The notes: generated by a model not told the origin, from the letters alone. Counted from the first letter of the stretch, positions 53,771 to 62,904 are shown. The stretch is DNA of 63,226 nt from Comamonadaceae bacterium (GCA_027490925.1 JAIXXF010000021.1:1-63226); one strand, 5' to 3'. Numbers and translations are program-made.

Positions 53771-54277
53771 TCAGAGCGCCACGGCTTTTTCAATCACCAC
53801 GTCGTCCACTGGGACGTCGTCGTGGAAGCCACGGCGACCGGTCTTGACCGCCTTGATCTTGTCGACCACTTCGGCCCCCGACACCACTTTGCCGAACACC
53901 GCGTAGCCCCAACCCTGGGCAGACGGCGCGGTGTGGTTGAGGAAGCCGTTGTCGGCCACATTGATGAAGAACTGCGCCGTCGCGGAATGGGGGTCGCTGG
54001 TGCGGGCCATGGCCACGGTGTACTGCGTGTTCTTCAGGCCGTTGTTGGCCTCGTTGTCGATGGGTGCCAGCGTCGACTTTTGCTTCATGCCCGGCTCGAA
54101 CCCGCCGCCCTGCACCATGAACCCGGGGATCACGCGATGGAACACGGTGTTGTTGTAGTGGCCACTGTTAACGTACGCCAAAAAATTTTCAGCGGATTTC
54201 GGGGCTTTGACAGCGTCCAGTTCCAGGGTAATGACGCCGTGACCGGCGATGTGGAGTTCGACTTGGGGGTTGCTCAT
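53771..54277 (-). CDS. ppiB: Cytoplasmic peptidyl-prolyl cis-trans isomerase (cyclophilin)
   Basis: 168 aa, without a signal peptide. Cyclophilin signature [19 protein letters not shown] with the catalytic Arg in FHRVI, then [23 protein letters not shown] and [12 protein letters not shown]. Assists folding of cytosolic proteins. Three bases after the ppiA stop; the two are clearly duplicated paralogues, one exported and one not. Confidence 0.95.
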   Translation of the reverse strand: MSNPQVELHIAGHGVITLELDAVKAPKSAENFLAYVNSGHYNNTVFHRVIPGFMVQGGGFEPGMKQKSTLAPIDNEANNGLKNTQYTVAMARTSDPHSATAQFFINVADNGFLNHTAPSAQGWGYAVFGKVVSGAEVVDKIKAVKTGRRGFHDDVPVDDVVIEKAVAL

Positions 54278-54280
54278 GAT

Positions 54281-54862
54281 TTATTTCACCAGGGTGGCGG
54301 AGTTGATGCGGATGGGGGTGTTTGGCACGTCGCGGTGGGGGCCTTTGAAGCCAGTGGGCACCGCGCGGATCTTGTCCACCACGTCGGTGCCGCTGACGAC
54401 CTTGCCGAACACGGTGTATCCATGCCCGTCGGGCTGTGGCGCGTTCAGGTTGCTGTTGTCCTTGACATTGATGAAAAACTGTGCAGTTGCCGAGTTCGGG
54501 TCGCTGGTGCGGGCCATGGCGACGGTGTATTTGTCGTTCTTCAGGCCGTTGGCGGCTTCCAGCGGGATGGGGGTGCGTGTGGGTTTTTGCTGCATGTCAG
54601 GCGTGAAGCCACCGCCCTGAACCATGAAGTTGTCGATCACGCGGTGAAAGATCGTCCCGTCGTAGTGCTTGTCTTTCACGTACTGCAAAAAATTGTCCAC
54701 CGTTTTGGGCGCCTTCACTGGGTCCAGTTCCAACACGATGTCGCCCATGGAGGTGGCCAGTTTCACCTGGGGAGCGGGCTGCGCGGCGGCGTTGCCGGCC
54801 ACGGCGAAAGCCAGAGCACCCAGTAAAGCGGTTCGGCGCAGGATTAGCAATGTGTTTTGCAT
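54281..54862 (-). CDS. ppiA: Periplasmic peptidyl-prolyl cis-trans isomerase
   Basis: 193 aa. Signal peptide MQNTLLILRRTALLGALAFA ending GNAAAQ, then the cyclophilin domain with [39 protein letters not shown] and [15 protein letters not shown] 54862 is chosen because AAGGAA stands 9 bases upstream and it immediately follows the upstream stop; an ATG at 54880 would lie inside the L,D-transpeptidase gene. Helps outer-membrane and periplasmic proteins fold. Confidence 0.94.
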   Translation of the reverse strand: MQNTLLILRRTALLGALAFAVAGNAAAQPAPQVKLATSMGDIVLELDPVKAPKTVDNFLQYVKDKHYDGTIFHRVIDNFMVQGGGFTPDMQQKPTRTPIPLEAANGLKNDKYTVAMARTSDPNSATAQFFINVKDNSNLNAPQPDGHGYTVFGKVVSGTDVVDKIRAVPTGFKGPHRDVPNTPIRINSATLVK

Positions 54863-54863
54863 G

Positions 54864-56165
54864 TCAAACGATTCCTTCATAGAAGATTTTCCATTGGCCC
54901 TGCACCTTGATCCAATATTGACGGCGGGTGGGGGCGGTGCGGGCATTGGCGGGCAGCTCGGCGAAAGTGACCACCATGGTTTCGGCGATGTCTTTCCAAT
55001 GCAGTACCGACAGATCCTTGGTTTGGCTTGGGCGACCGGCGATGGCGCTGATCTCGCGTTCCAGTGACGGCAACCATTGCTCGAAGGACTTGCCCTGGCT
55101 GCTGAAGTCGGCGGTGTAGAACGACACCACTTTCGACAAATTGCCGCTCATGCGGGCGGCTTGCCACGCCCCCAGCGTTTGCTCAAAGGCCGTCCTTTGC
55201 GCTTTCAGGGCGGCAGGGGCTACCCATTGCAGCGATGGCGCGATCACGACGGGCGTGGAGCGCACTTCCACCGTGCGCATCAGTTTTTCCAGGTCCGGGT
55301 TGGACAGCACCACGCAACCGTCACTGGCCTTCGGCGGTCGCGCGAACTGGCCCGGCGGGGTGCCGTGCAACCAGATACCGCTGCCGGTTTTCCCGCGGAT
55401 GGTGTCGTAGGGGTTGGGGTAGTTGATCGGCAGAGCGCCTGCGCCGTAGAAGTCTTTGAGTCCGCTGCGGTTGAGCGCACTGGTGATGAAGTACACCCCC
55501 AGTGGGGTGCGCAAGTCGCCCTCGGCCGCTTTCTCCACGCCCGATTTTCCCACCGACACGTAGAAGTCGCCCATCAGCTTGAGGCCCGTCTGGGGGTGGT
55601 TCTCAAACAGATACAGCCGCGCGCGGGACGCGTCCACAGCGATCACGTGCTTGTTTCGAGGCGACAGCGCGATCAGTTGCGACGGCACGGTGCCCGGAGG
55701 CGGGCGCTCGCGCAGGGCCTTGAGCCGCAAGGCCGATTCTTCCCGCAGCTCAGCCAACATGGGGGCCCCCGCACGGGCCAAGTGATCGGGCGCGTCACCA
55801 AAGGCTGTCAGCGGCCGCGTTTGGCTACTGAGCAGGTCGCCGTAAATCAGCTGCGCGAGTTGGAAATTGGGGTGGTCGCGCACCAAAGCCTGCGCTTCGG
55901 TCAAGGCTTGCCGGCTCTTGCCCTGGCCGACCAGCCGGTACACGCCAATCAGGCGGGCCTCGGCGTTCAGCTTGGGCTCAGGCGTGGGTGCGGGCGCTGT
56001 CTTGGCGGGCTTACGCAGCGGTGTGGACCCCGTCGGTGGCACTGCGTTGTTCGCTGCCACGGCGGCTGACGACCACGCCAAGATGGCCAGCGCCAAAGCC
56101 ACCGTGGGGCGGTGAAAATGCGGTGGGGCGGTCCGTGTCACAGGCATGGAAAGACATAACGGCAT
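54864..56165 (-). CDS. L,D-transpeptidase (YkuD) with C-terminal NTF2-like domain
   Basis: 433 aa. Signal peptide (about 1-38, ending AVAA), a Pro/Lys linker, a helical TPR-like part (GVYRLVGQGKSRQALTEAQAL), the YkuD domain (~170-320) with catalytic His267 in IWLHGTP and Cys284 in ASDGCVVLSNP, then an NTF2-like tail (~335-433, VVSFYTADFSSQGKSFEQW, RRQYWIKVQGQWKIFYEG). YkuD enzymes form 3-3 crosslinks in peptidoglycan or attach lipoproteins to it; YafK-type relatives release such links. A second in-frame ATG at 56147 may be the true start. Lies 37 bp after a gene for another protein with an NTF2-like tail. Confidence 0.88.
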   Translation of the reverse strand: MPLCLSMPVTRTAPPHFHRPTVALALAILAWSSAAVAANNAVPPTGSTPLRKPAKTAPAPTPEPKLNAEARLIGVYRLVGQGKSRQALTEAQALVRDHPNFQLAQLIYGDLLSSQTRPLTAFGDAPDHLARAGAPMLAELREESALRLKALRERPPPGTVPSQLIALSPRNKHVIAVDASRARLYLFENHPQTGLKLMGDFYVSVGKSGVEKAAEGDLRTPLGVYFITSALNRSGLKDFYGAGALPINYPNPYDTIRGKTGSGIWLHGTPPGQFARPPKASDGCVVLSNPDLEKLMRTVEVRSTPVVIAPSLQWVAPAALKAQRTAFEQTLGAWQAARMSGNLSKVVSFYTADFSSQGKSFEQWLPSLEREISAIAGRPSQTKDLSVLHWKDIAETMVVTFAELPANARTAPTRRQYWIKVQGQWKIFYEGIV

Positions 56166-56202
56166 CGCAGGCGATGCAGCGGTACAGGTGGGCGTGGAGC
56201 GC

Positions 56203-57219
56203 TCAGTTGCCTGACACTTCGCGTGTGATCAACCAGCGGTCGCCAGATTTCACCAATGTGAGGGTTTTGCCGTTGGTCAGTTCCAACGCGTCCGCCTTGT
56301 ATTCCTGACGGAACTTGGCGGTAGCAGTGTTGCCATTGGCGTTGACGACGAGATTGTCGACCTTCACCGAGATGCGGGATTTGCCCACGATGCGCGCCCG
56401 GCGGTCTTGTTCCCAGGTTTTGCGAGTTTGCCCAGCAGGCACCGCAAAGTTCGGAGCATAAGCCGCTAGGTAGGCGTTCATGTCTTTGGCAGCCCACGCG
56501 GCGGCCCAAGCGCGAACAGCCGACTCGACGTCGGTAGCAGCAGCCGGGTCACCGGTGACGGCGGCATCTTTGCTGGCCGCAGGCAAGGGGGTTGTAGCCA
56601 CTGCACGTGGGGCCTGACCAGCGGCCGCTGGCTCTGCAGCAGGCGCCGCCGCGACTGAAACGGTTGGGGTTTTGCCAGGCTTGGCGGCCGGAGTGGCGAA
56701 CAGGTCGCGGATCAAGGCCAATTTGGGCTGGACCGCGGCGTTGGTGCTGTCGAGCTGCAGGGCTTTGCTGTACGCCTGACTGGCCAATTTGGCATACACG
56801 TCGCCCAGGTTCTCATGGGCGGTGGCGTAGCTGGGATTGGTGCGGATGGCCATCTCCAGCGCTGTGCGCGCCTTGTCGAATTGGCTTTGGCCAGCGTAGA
56901 GAACCGCCAAGTTGTTGTACGGCTCTGGCAATTCGGGGAAGTCTTCCGTCAATCGGGTGAAGGTGTTGATGGCGTCGTTGGTTTTGCCCGATTCGCTCTG
57001 GATCACACCCTTCAAAAAGCGCATCTGTGGGTCACGTGGCTTGCCTGCGAGATACTGGTCGGCCTTGGCGGAGGCTTCCACCAGTTTGCCACTGCGCAGC
57101 AGCTGGTTGACGTCGGCGTATTCGTCGGCGCGGGCCAATCCTGTGGTCAATGCGAAGGCCAAAGCGGTGAGCAAAAACACGCCAGTCAGGCGACGAACAG
57201 GGGTTCGAACGTGGGTCAT
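56203..57219 (-). CDS. Exported TPR protein with C-terminal NTF2-like domain
   Basis: 338 aa. Signal peptide ending GLARA (residue ~31). Residues 34-170 form about four TPR helices (VNQLLRSGKLVEASAKADQYL, EPYNNLAVLYAGQSQFDKARTAL, ATAHENLGDVYAKLASQAYSKALQL; short pieces PYNNLAVLYA and AHENLGDVYA are diagnostic). An Ala/Pro linker (~180-228) leads to an NTF2-like domain (VESAVRAWAAAWAAKDMNAYLAAY, TLVKSGDRWLITREVSGN). No enzyme motif. AAGAGG precedes the ATG. First gene of TPR-LDT-ppiA-ppiB-lpxH-mtfA. It probably works with the L,D-transpeptidase as scaffold or targeting factor (inference). Confidence 0.82.
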   Translation of the reverse strand: MTHVRTPVRRLTGVFLLTALAFALTTGLARADEYADVNQLLRSGKLVEASAKADQYLAGKPRDPQMRFLKGVIQSESGKTNDAINTFTRLTEDFPELPEPYNNLAVLYAGQSQFDKARTALEMAIRTNPSYATAHENLGDVYAKLASQAYSKALQLDSTNAAVQPKLALIRDLFATPAAKPGKTPTVSVAAAPAAEPAAAGQAPRAVATTPLPAASKDAAVTGDPAAATDVESAVRAWAAAWAAKDMNAYLAAYAPNFAVPAGQTRKTWEQDRRARIVGKSRISVKVDNLVVNANGNTATAKFRQEYKADALELTNGKTLTLVKSGDRWLITREVSGN

Positions 57220-57398
57220 AAAGCCTCTTGGTGGATGCCAATCCCCGCTTATTGCAGGGCTATACTCGAGTCATTGTAGCCCAGCGTTTAGAGCCAAAAT
57301 GCTGTGGCACAGGCACAAAATCCCGCCTCTGCTCACCGTCCGTCGAATGACTTTTGGCGGGCGTTGAGCCCTCCGTTGTCCCGCCCTCCACTGACCTG

Positions 57399-58793
57399 AT
57401 GAGCTTGCGCATCCACAACACGCTGACGCGTGGCACCGAACCATTTTCACCGCTGGTGCCAGGCCAGGTGCGTATGTATGTGTGTGGCATGACGGTTTAC
57501 GACCTGTGCCACTTGGGCCACGCCCGATCCATGGTGGCCTTCGATGTGGTGCAGCGTTGGCTAAAGGTCAGCGGTTACCAGGTGACCTATGTGCGCAATG
57601 TGACGGATATCGACGACAAGATCATCCAGCGTGCGCTGCAAAACGGCGAAACCATCCGCCAGCTCACCGACCGCATGGTCTCTGCGTTGCACCAGGATGC
57701 AGACGCGCTGGGCATCGAGCGGCCAACCCACGAACCCCGCGCAACCGACCACGTGCCGCAGATGCTCGGCCTGATCCGTCAACTGGAACAAAGGGGACTG
57801 GCCTACCTTGCACCCAACGGCGACGTGAACTTTGCAGTACGCAAGTTTGCGGGCTACGGCAGGTTGTCTGGGAAATCGTTGGACGAGCTGCGCTCAGGCG
57901 AGCGGGTGGCGGTGTCCGATGGCAAACAGGACCCGCTGGACTTCGTGCTCTGGAAAGCCGCCAAGCCCGCCGAACCGGACGATGCCAAGTGGTCTGGCCA
58001 AACCGGCCAGGCCGACTACGGCATGGGCCGACCCGGCTGGCACATCGAATGCTCCGCCATGGGCTGTGAGCTGTTGGGCGAGAGTTTTGACATCCATGGG
58101 GGTGGTGCCGACCTGCAGTTTCCACACCATGAGAACGAAATCGCCCAAAGCGAGGGGGCCAGCGGGCAACCCCTGGCTCGGTACTGGATGCACAACGGCT
58201 TTGTGAGGGTGGACAACGAAAAGATGTCCAAGTCGCTGGGCAACTTCTTCACCATCCGCGAAGTGCTGCAGAAATACGACGCGGAAACGGTGCGATTCTT
58301 CATCATTCGCGCCCATTACCGCAGTGCTTTGAATTACAGCGACGCGCACCTGGACGACGCCAGAGCGTCGCTGAAGCGCTTGTACACCACGTTGCAGGCG
58401 GTCCCGCCCGAGGTGCCGGTTGCGATCGATTGGGATCATCCCACCGCCCTGCGGTTCAAGCTCGCCATGGATGACGACTTCGGCACCCCGGAGGCGGTGG
58501 CAGCCTTGTTTGACCTGGCTGGTGAGGTCAATCGCAGCCGGTCACCGGCGCTGGCCGGGCTGATGAAGGCTTTGGGTGGAACGTTGGGTCTGCTGCAGGG
58601 CGATCCGCAAGCGTTCTTGCAAACCGGCGTGTCGCTGGACGAGGCCGCCATTGGCGCGCTCATCGAGCAACGCCGCGCCGCCAAAGTCGCCAAAAACTAT
58701 TCCGAGGCCGACCGCATCCGCCAGCAGCTGTTGAGCCAAGGCATCGTGCTGAAAGACGGGCCGGAAGGCACGTCTTGGACCTCTGTCGAGTGA
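57399..58793 (+). CDS. cysS: Cysteinyl-tRNA synthetase
   Basis: 464 aa. Class I synthetase with the zinc/substrate cysteine in [19 protein letters not shown] (HIGH motif as HLGH), [28 protein letters not shown] and the KMSKSLGNF signature; the DALR-type anticodon domain forms the C-terminus. Length is normal. ATG 57399 fits the family start [11 protein letters not shown]; the longer in-frame start at 57354 is not needed. TATACT at 57261 is a possible -10 in the 179-bp region shared with the divergent TPR gene. The stop overlaps the GTG of alkA. Confidence 0.96.
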   Translation: MSLRIHNTLTRGTEPFSPLVPGQVRMYVCGMTVYDLCHLGHARSMVAFDVVQRWLKVSGYQVTYVRNVTDIDDKIIQRALQNGETIRQLTDRMVSALHQDADALGIERPTHEPRATDHVPQMLGLIRQLEQRGLAYLAPNGDVNFAVRKFAGYGRLSGKSLDELRSGERVAVSDGKQDPLDFVLWKAAKPAEPDDAKWSGQTGQADYGMGRPGWHIECSAMGCELLGESFDIHGGGADLQFPHHENEIAQSEGASGQPLARYWMHNGFVRVDNEKMSKSLGNFFTIREVLQKYDAETVRFFIIRAHYRSALNYSDAHLDDARASLKRLYTTLQAVPPEVPVAIDWDHPTALRFKLAMDDDFGTPEAVAALFDLAGEVNRSRSPALAGLMKALGGTLGLLQGDPQAFLQTGVSLDEAAIGALIEQRRAAKVAKNYSEADRIRQQLLSQGIVLKDGPEGTSWTSVE

Positions 58794-59518
58794 TTCTGGA
58801 GCCAAAATTGCCGCCAGCCCTCGCCAAGCATTCGTTAGCAGCTACCAAAATAGTAGCAACTGAGGCGGTTGTGCTCACCGGGGGGACGACCCTTCCCGGC
58901 CTCACGCCCGACTATTGGGCTGACGCTTGCGCCCACTTGGCCAAGAAAGACCGGGTACTGAAGCGGTTGATTCCTCAATTTGGTGACGCACAATTGCAGT
59001 CGCGCGGCGACGCGTTTGTCACGCTGGCACGCAGCATCGTCGGGCAACAGATCTCGGTCAAGGCAGCCCAGTCGGTGTGGGAGCGCTTCGCTGCGCTGCC
59101 GCGCGCAATCACGCCGCGGCAGGTGCTCAAGCTCAAGGTCGATGACATGCGCGCGGCAGGACTCAGCGCCCGCAAGATCGAGTACCTGGTTGACTTGGCC
59201 ATGCACTTTGACGGTGGCCTGGTTCACACTCAGGCGTGGGCCAGCATGGACGACGAAGCCATCATCGCCGAGTTGGTGGCCATTCGTGGGATCGGTCGCT
59301 GGACGGCAGAGATGTTTCTGATTTTCCACATGCTGCGCCCAAATGTGCTGCCCCTGGACGACGTGGGTTTGATCAACGGCATCAGCCGCAACTACTTCTC
59401 TGGCGAGGCCGTGAGCCGAAGCGAAGTGCGGGAAGTTGCCGCGTCTTGGGCCCCCTATTGCAGCGTGGCGACTTGGTATATTTGGCGATCTTTGGACCCA
59501 GTGCCTGTCGCGTATTGA
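58790..59518 (+). CDS. alkA: DNA-3-methyladenine glycosylase II (HhH-GPD)
   Basis: 242 aa from GTG 58790. Removes alkylated bases to start base-excision repair. HhH-GPD features: [22 protein letters not shown], helix-hairpin-helix [18 protein letters not shown] and the catalytic aspartate in VLPLDDVGL. Resembles the compact AlkA/Mag type without the N-terminal extra domain. The GTG overlaps the cysS stop (GTGA), implying coupled translation; TTG 58775 is the only other upstream start and a later start would cut into the fold only mildly. Residues ~6-23 are encoded by a repeat copy, so the natural N-terminus of this protein was probably replaced or extended. Confidence 0.85.
   Translation: MILEPKLPPALAKHSLAATKIVATEAVVLTGGTTLPGLTPDYWADACAHLAKKDRVLKRLIPQFGDAQLQSRGDAFVTLARSIVGQQISVKAAQSVWERFAALPRAITPRQVLKLKVDDMRAAGLSARKIEYLVDLAMHFDGGLVHTQAWASMDDEAIIAELVAIRGIGRWTAEMFLIFHMLRPNVLPLDDVGLINGISRNYFSGEAVSRSEVREVAASWAPYCSVATWYIWRSLDPVPVAY
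58816..58857 (+). repeat. Interspersed 42-nt repeat, copy 7 (at the cysS/alkA junction)
   Basis: Core from AGCCCTCGCC to GCAGCTACCAAAATAGTAGC, exactly 42 nt. Similarity to other copies starts at GATTCTGGAG, overlapping the cysS stop (58792). Sense to alkA and encoding part of its N-terminus. GCTACCAAAATAGTAGC itself folds as a small stem (GCTAC/GTAGC). Confidence 0.7.
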
Positions 59519-59549
59519 CCTGCACCTCAGCCGCACCTGGAGAACGACG

Positions 59550-60527
59550 TTGGCAAAACGAACCTTCCTTGATTTCGAGCAACCGATCGCCGAACTCGAG
59601 AGCAAAATTGAAGAGCTGCGCTACGTGCAGACCGAATCGGCTGTGGACATTTCTGAAGAAATCGACCAGCTCAGCAAGAAGAGCCAGCAGCTCACCAAGA
59701 CGATCTACAGTGAGCTCACGCCCTGGCAAATCACCAAAATTGCTCGCCATGCCGAGCGCCCGTACACGCTTGACTATGTGCGGGAGATCTTCACCGACTT
59801 TGTGGAGCTTCATGGCGACAGGCACTTTGCCGATGACCTGAGCATTGTCGGGGGCTTGGCCCGTTTCAACGGGGTGCCTTGCATGGTGCTGGGCCACCAA
59901 AAGGGCCGCGACACCAAGGAGCGTGCCGCGCGCAACTTTGGCATGAGCAAGCCCGAAGGCTACCGAAAAGCCCTGCGGCTGATGAAGACGGCCGAAAAAT
60001 TCAAGCTTCCGGTGTTCACCTTCGTGGACACACCAGGCGCTTACCCCGGTATCGACGCCGAAGAACGCGGTCAGTCCGAGGCCATCGGCCGGAACATTTT
60101 TGAGATGGCACAGCTTGAGGTGCCAGTCATCGTGACCATCATCGGTGAAGGCGGTTCGGGCGGCGCACTGGCGATCTCTGTGGGCGACCAGGTGGTCATG
60201 CTTCAGTACTCCATTTATTCGGTGATCAGTCCTGAAGGCTGTGCGTCTATCCTTTGGAAAACTTCGGACAAGGCACAAGAGGCAGCCGACGCATTGGGCA
60301 TCACCGCGCACCGCCTGAAGGCCCTCGGTCTGGTGGACAAGATCGTCAATGAACCGGTGGGCGGTGCGCACCGCGACCACAAACAAATGGCCGCTTTTCT
60401 GAAGCGGGCATTGAACGATGCCTACCGCCAAGTCAGTGACCTCAAGGTGAAAGAGCTGCTGGACAGGCGCTATGAGCGGCTGCAGAGCTACGGCCGCTTC
60501 ACCGACACCAAGGCCGAGTCCCGCTGA
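59550..60527 (+). CDS. accA: Acetyl-CoA carboxylase carboxyltransferase subunit alpha
   Basis: 325 aa. With AccD transfers the carboxyl group from biotin to acetyl-CoA, the first step of fatty-acid synthesis. The sequence from [19 protein letters not shown] through [50 protein letters not shown] and [15 protein letters not shown] is AccA throughout. The start is a TTG at 59550 preceded by GGAGA 8 bases away; no ATG fits, and the upstream in-frame codons (from 59436) overlap alkA. A TTG start may lower its translation. Coiled-coil N-terminus as usual. Confidence 0.95.
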   Translation: MAKRTFLDFEQPIAELESKIEELRYVQTESAVDISEEIDQLSKKSQQLTKTIYSELTPWQITKIARHAERPYTLDYVREIFTDFVELHGDRHFADDLSIVGGLARFNGVPCMVLGHQKGRDTKERAARNFGMSKPEGYRKALRLMKTAEKFKLPVFTFVDTPGAYPGIDAEERGQSEAIGRNIFEMAQLEVPVIVTIIGEGGSGGALAISVGDQVVMLQYSIYSVISPEGCASILWKTSDKAQEAADALGITAHRLKALGLVDKIVNEPVGGAHRDHKQMAAFLKRALNDAYRQVSDLKVKELLDRRYERLQSYGRFTDTKAESR

Positions 60528-60583
60528 TCGCTCACGCGTTTGATGGCTTGCGCCTGAGACCGTCCGCAGCCACCGGTTGATCT

Positions 60584-61558
60584 GTGGCGACGAGCCCCCC
60601 CCCAGTGCCGCCAGACTTGGCAGGCCCACTGCATCGTGCAAGCCAGCAATCCGCATGGGCGTTGCCACTGGGTGTGGCCTACAGTGGCGGTGCCGATTCC
60701 AGCGCGCTGCTCCGTGCAGCCTGCGCTTGCTGGCCCAGCCAAGTGGTCGCGCTGCATGTGCACCACGGGTTGCAGGCAGCTGCGGACAACTTCGTGCGGC
60801 ACGCCGAACGCACTTGCGGCGATTTGGGTGTGCCCTTGCGCATCGCCATGGTGGACGCCCGGCACCGCCCGGGTGAGAGCCCTGAAGACGCCGCGCGCAA
60901 GACGCGCTACGCCGCACTGGCTGGCTTGGCCGCCGAAGCGGGTGTGGCCGATGTCCTGTTGGGACAGCACGCAGACGACCAAGTGGAAACAGTGCTGTTG
61001 GCGTTGAGCCGTGGGGCAGGCCTACCCGGCCTTTCAGGCATGGCCAGCGAGTTCGTTCGTCATGGTTGTCGCTTTCACCGGCCGTGGCTTGCGGTGCCAG
61101 GCCCCCGGTTGCGGAACTGGCTCGTCCAGCAGGGAGCCGGTTTTGTGGACGATCCAAGCAACCATGACACTCTGTTCACCCGCAACCGCATCCGCCACCG
61201 TCTGCTGCCCGCGTTCGCTGAGGCATTTCCTGCGTTCAGAGAGACCTCTGCCAGGTCCGCGCGTCATGCGGCGCAGGCGCATGCGCTACTGAAGGACCTG
61301 GCTGCCCATGACTTGGCGCAAACGGGTGACCCGCCTGCCTTGCGTCCGTTGCAGGGGCTTTCACACGACCGGCAAGCCAACTTGTTGCGCCATTGGCTCC
61401 AAACGCGGTACCGAACGGTCCCCACGTCTGCCCAGTTGGACGAGCTGCTGTCGCAGGTGGCCAGTTGCCGCACCCGCGGGCACCGCATCGAACTGAAGGT
61501 GGGGCAGGGGCGACTGGTGCGCCAGGGGGACCGGCTGGCGTATGTGCCGTCGGTATAA
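60584..61558 (+). CDS. tilS: tRNA(Ile)-lysidine synthetase
   Basis: 324 aa from GTG 60584. Converts C34 of tRNA-Ile(CAU) to lysidine so that AUA codons are read correctly; essential. PP-loop motif VAYSGGADSSALLRA at ~31-45, HVHHGLQAAADNF, ARKTRYAAL, LGQHADDQVETVLLALSRG and the LxxPW/R segment FHRPWLAVP. Shorter than E. coli TilS (432), consistent with the compact form lacking the last C-terminal domain. No ATG start is available. Its stop codon falls within TATAAT of the lysC promoter. Confidence 0.92.
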   Translation: MATSPPPVPPDLAGPLHRASQQSAWALPLGVAYSGGADSSALLRAACACWPSQVVALHVHHGLQAAADNFVRHAERTCGDLGVPLRIAMVDARHRPGESPEDAARKTRYAALAGLAAEAGVADVLLGQHADDQVETVLLALSRGAGLPGLSGMASEFVRHGCRFHRPWLAVPGPRLRNWLVQQGAGFVDDPSNHDTLFTRNRIRHRLLPAFAEAFPAFRETSARSARHAAQAHALLKDLAAHDLAQTGDPPALRPLQGLSHDRQANLLRHWLQTRYRTVPTSAQLDELLSQVASCRTRGHRIELKVGQGRLVRQGDRLAYVPSV

Positions 61559-61559
61559 T
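61554..61559 (+). promoter_or_regulatory. -10 box upstream of lysC
   Basis: Perfect TATAAT overlapping the tilS stop, 54 bp before the lysC ATG. No convincing -35 hexamer lies 16-18 bp upstream. Confidence 0.5.
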
Positions 61560-61574
61560 TTCCGGTTTGCTTTC

Positions 61575-61593
61575 GCGAGGCAGTTTGCCTCGC
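61575..61593 (+). promoter_or_regulatory. Stem-loop in the lysC leader
   Basis: GCGAGGCA-GTT-TGCCTCGC, a perfect 8-bp stem with a 3-base loop, about 8 bases after the likely transcription start. No T run follows, so it is not a terminator; more likely a 5' stabilising hairpin or a regulatory target. Too small to be a lysine riboswitch. Confidence 0.5.
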
Positions 61594-61612
61594 AATATCT
61601 GACCCAACTCCC

Positions 61613-62881
61613 ATGGCATTGATAGTTCACAAATACGGCGGCACGTCGATGGGTTCGACCGAGCGCATTCGAAACGTGGCCAAGCGCGTGGCGAAATGGG
61701 CACGGGCTGGGCATCAAATGGTGGTGGTGCCAAGCGCAATGAGCGGCGAAACCAATCGGCTGCTCGGCTTGGCCAAAGAACTGGCGCCTTCCAAAGCCGA
61801 CAGTGCGTACCACCGCGAACTGGATATGCTGGCCGCCACTGGGGAGCAGGCATCGTCGGCTTTGCTGGCGATTGCGTTGCAGGCCGAGGGCATGGCGTCA
61901 GTAAGCTACGCGGGCTGGCAGGTGCCCATCCGTACCGACAGCAGTTACACCAAGGCCCGCATCGAAAGTATCGACGACGCCAAGGTTCGCGCCGATCTGG
62001 CTGCAGGTAAGGTCGTCATCGTGACGGGCTTTCAGGGGATGGACGAGGTGGGCAACATCACCACGCTGGGCCGAGGTGGTTCTGACACCTCCGCAGTGGC
62101 AGTGGCTGCAGCCATGAAGGCGGACGAGTGCTTGATCTACACCGACGTGGACGGCGTGTACACCACCGACCCACGTGTCGTGCCCGAAGCGCGCCGCCTG
62201 AGCACCGTGAGTTTTGAAGAGATGCTGGAAATGGCGTCCATGGGTTCCAAGGTTCTGCAGATCCGTTCGGTGGAATTCGCTGGCAAGTACCGGGTGCCAT
62301 TGCGCGTCTTGTCGAGCTTCACGCCGTGGGACATTGACCTGACCGAAGAGGCCGCTTCAGGCACCCTGATCACATTTGAGGAAGACGACAAGATGGAACA
62401 AGCCATTGTTTCTGGCATTGCTTTCAACCGCGACGAAGCCAAGATTTCGGTGCTCGGTGTGCCAGACAAGCCCGGTATCGCTTACCAAATTTTGGGTGCA
62501 GTGGCAGCGGCCAACATTGAGGTGGATGTCATCATCCAAAACGTCAGCAAGGACGGTAAAACTGACTTCAGCTTCACTGTGCATCGCAACGACCACACGC
62601 GCACCGTTGAACTGCTGAAAGACAAGGTGCTGCCCGCCCTGGGCGCTGCCGAGGTCGTTGGCGATCCCAAAATTTGCAAAGTCAGTATCGTGGGCATTGG
62701 CATGCGCAGCCACGTGGGCGTGGCCAGTACCATGTTCCGCGTGCTGAGCGAAGAGGGCATCAACATCCAGATGATCTCCACCAGTGAGATCAAGACCTCC
62801 GTGGTGCTGGATGAGAAGTACATGGAACTTGCAGTCCGAGCCCTCCACAAGGCGTTCGGGCTCGACCAGCAGGCCGCCTGA
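61613..62881 (+). CDS. lysC: Aspartate kinase
   Basis: 422 aa. Phosphorylates aspartate, the first step to lysine, threonine, methionine and diaminopimelate. Kinase domain: IVHKYGGTSMGSTERI, VVVPSAMSGETNRLL, GFQGMDEVGNITTLGRGGSDTSAVAVA (key part TLGRGGSDTSA) and YTDVDGVYTTDPR. Two C-terminal ACT domains begin about residue 265 (ISVLGVPDKPGIAYQIL, VSIVGIGMRSHVGVASTMF) and provide feedback inhibition by lysine/threonine. Like other α/β-type monofunctional kinases, it may also start internally to give a β subunit; an in-frame ATG exists near residue 260. A strong -10 and a leader hairpin lie upstream. Confidence 0.95.
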   Translation: MALIVHKYGGTSMGSTERIRNVAKRVAKWARAGHQMVVVPSAMSGETNRLLGLAKELAPSKADSAYHRELDMLAATGEQASSALLAIALQAEGMASVSYAGWQVPIRTDSSYTKARIESIDDAKVRADLAAGKVVIVTGFQGMDEVGNITTLGRGGSDTSAVAVAAAMKADECLIYTDVDGVYTTDPRVVPEARRLSTVSFEEMLEMASMGSKVLQIRSVEFAGKYRVPLRVLSSFTPWDIDLTEEAASGTLITFEEDDKMEQAIVSGIAFNRDEAKISVLGVPDKPGIAYQILGAVAAANIEVDVIIQNVSKDGKTDFSFTVHRNDHTRTVELLKDKVLPALGAAEVVGDPKICKVSIVGIGMRSHVGVASTMFRVLSEEGINIQMISTSEIKTSVVLDEKYMELAVRALHKAFGLDQQAA

Positions 62882-62898
62882 CCGGCCCTGAGTCGTGC

Positions 62899-62904
62899 GA
62901 TAAT
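62899..62904 (+). promoter_or_regulatory. Extended -10 of the tRNA-Ser gene
   Basis: TGC-GATAAT gives an extended -10 (TGN plus hexamer) ten bases before the mature tRNA 5' end. No -35 is visible, because the upstream sequence is the end of lysC. Confidence 0.45.

Noticed and set aside
57278-57305. Eighth repeat copy near GTAGCCCAGCGTTTAGAGCC
   Set aside because: Only the AGCCC start is shared; spacing and the GCTAYC block are missing.
59382-61157. 591-codon open frame on the minus strand opposite accA and tilS
   Set aside because: It spans two well-identified genes on the other strand and has no family features.
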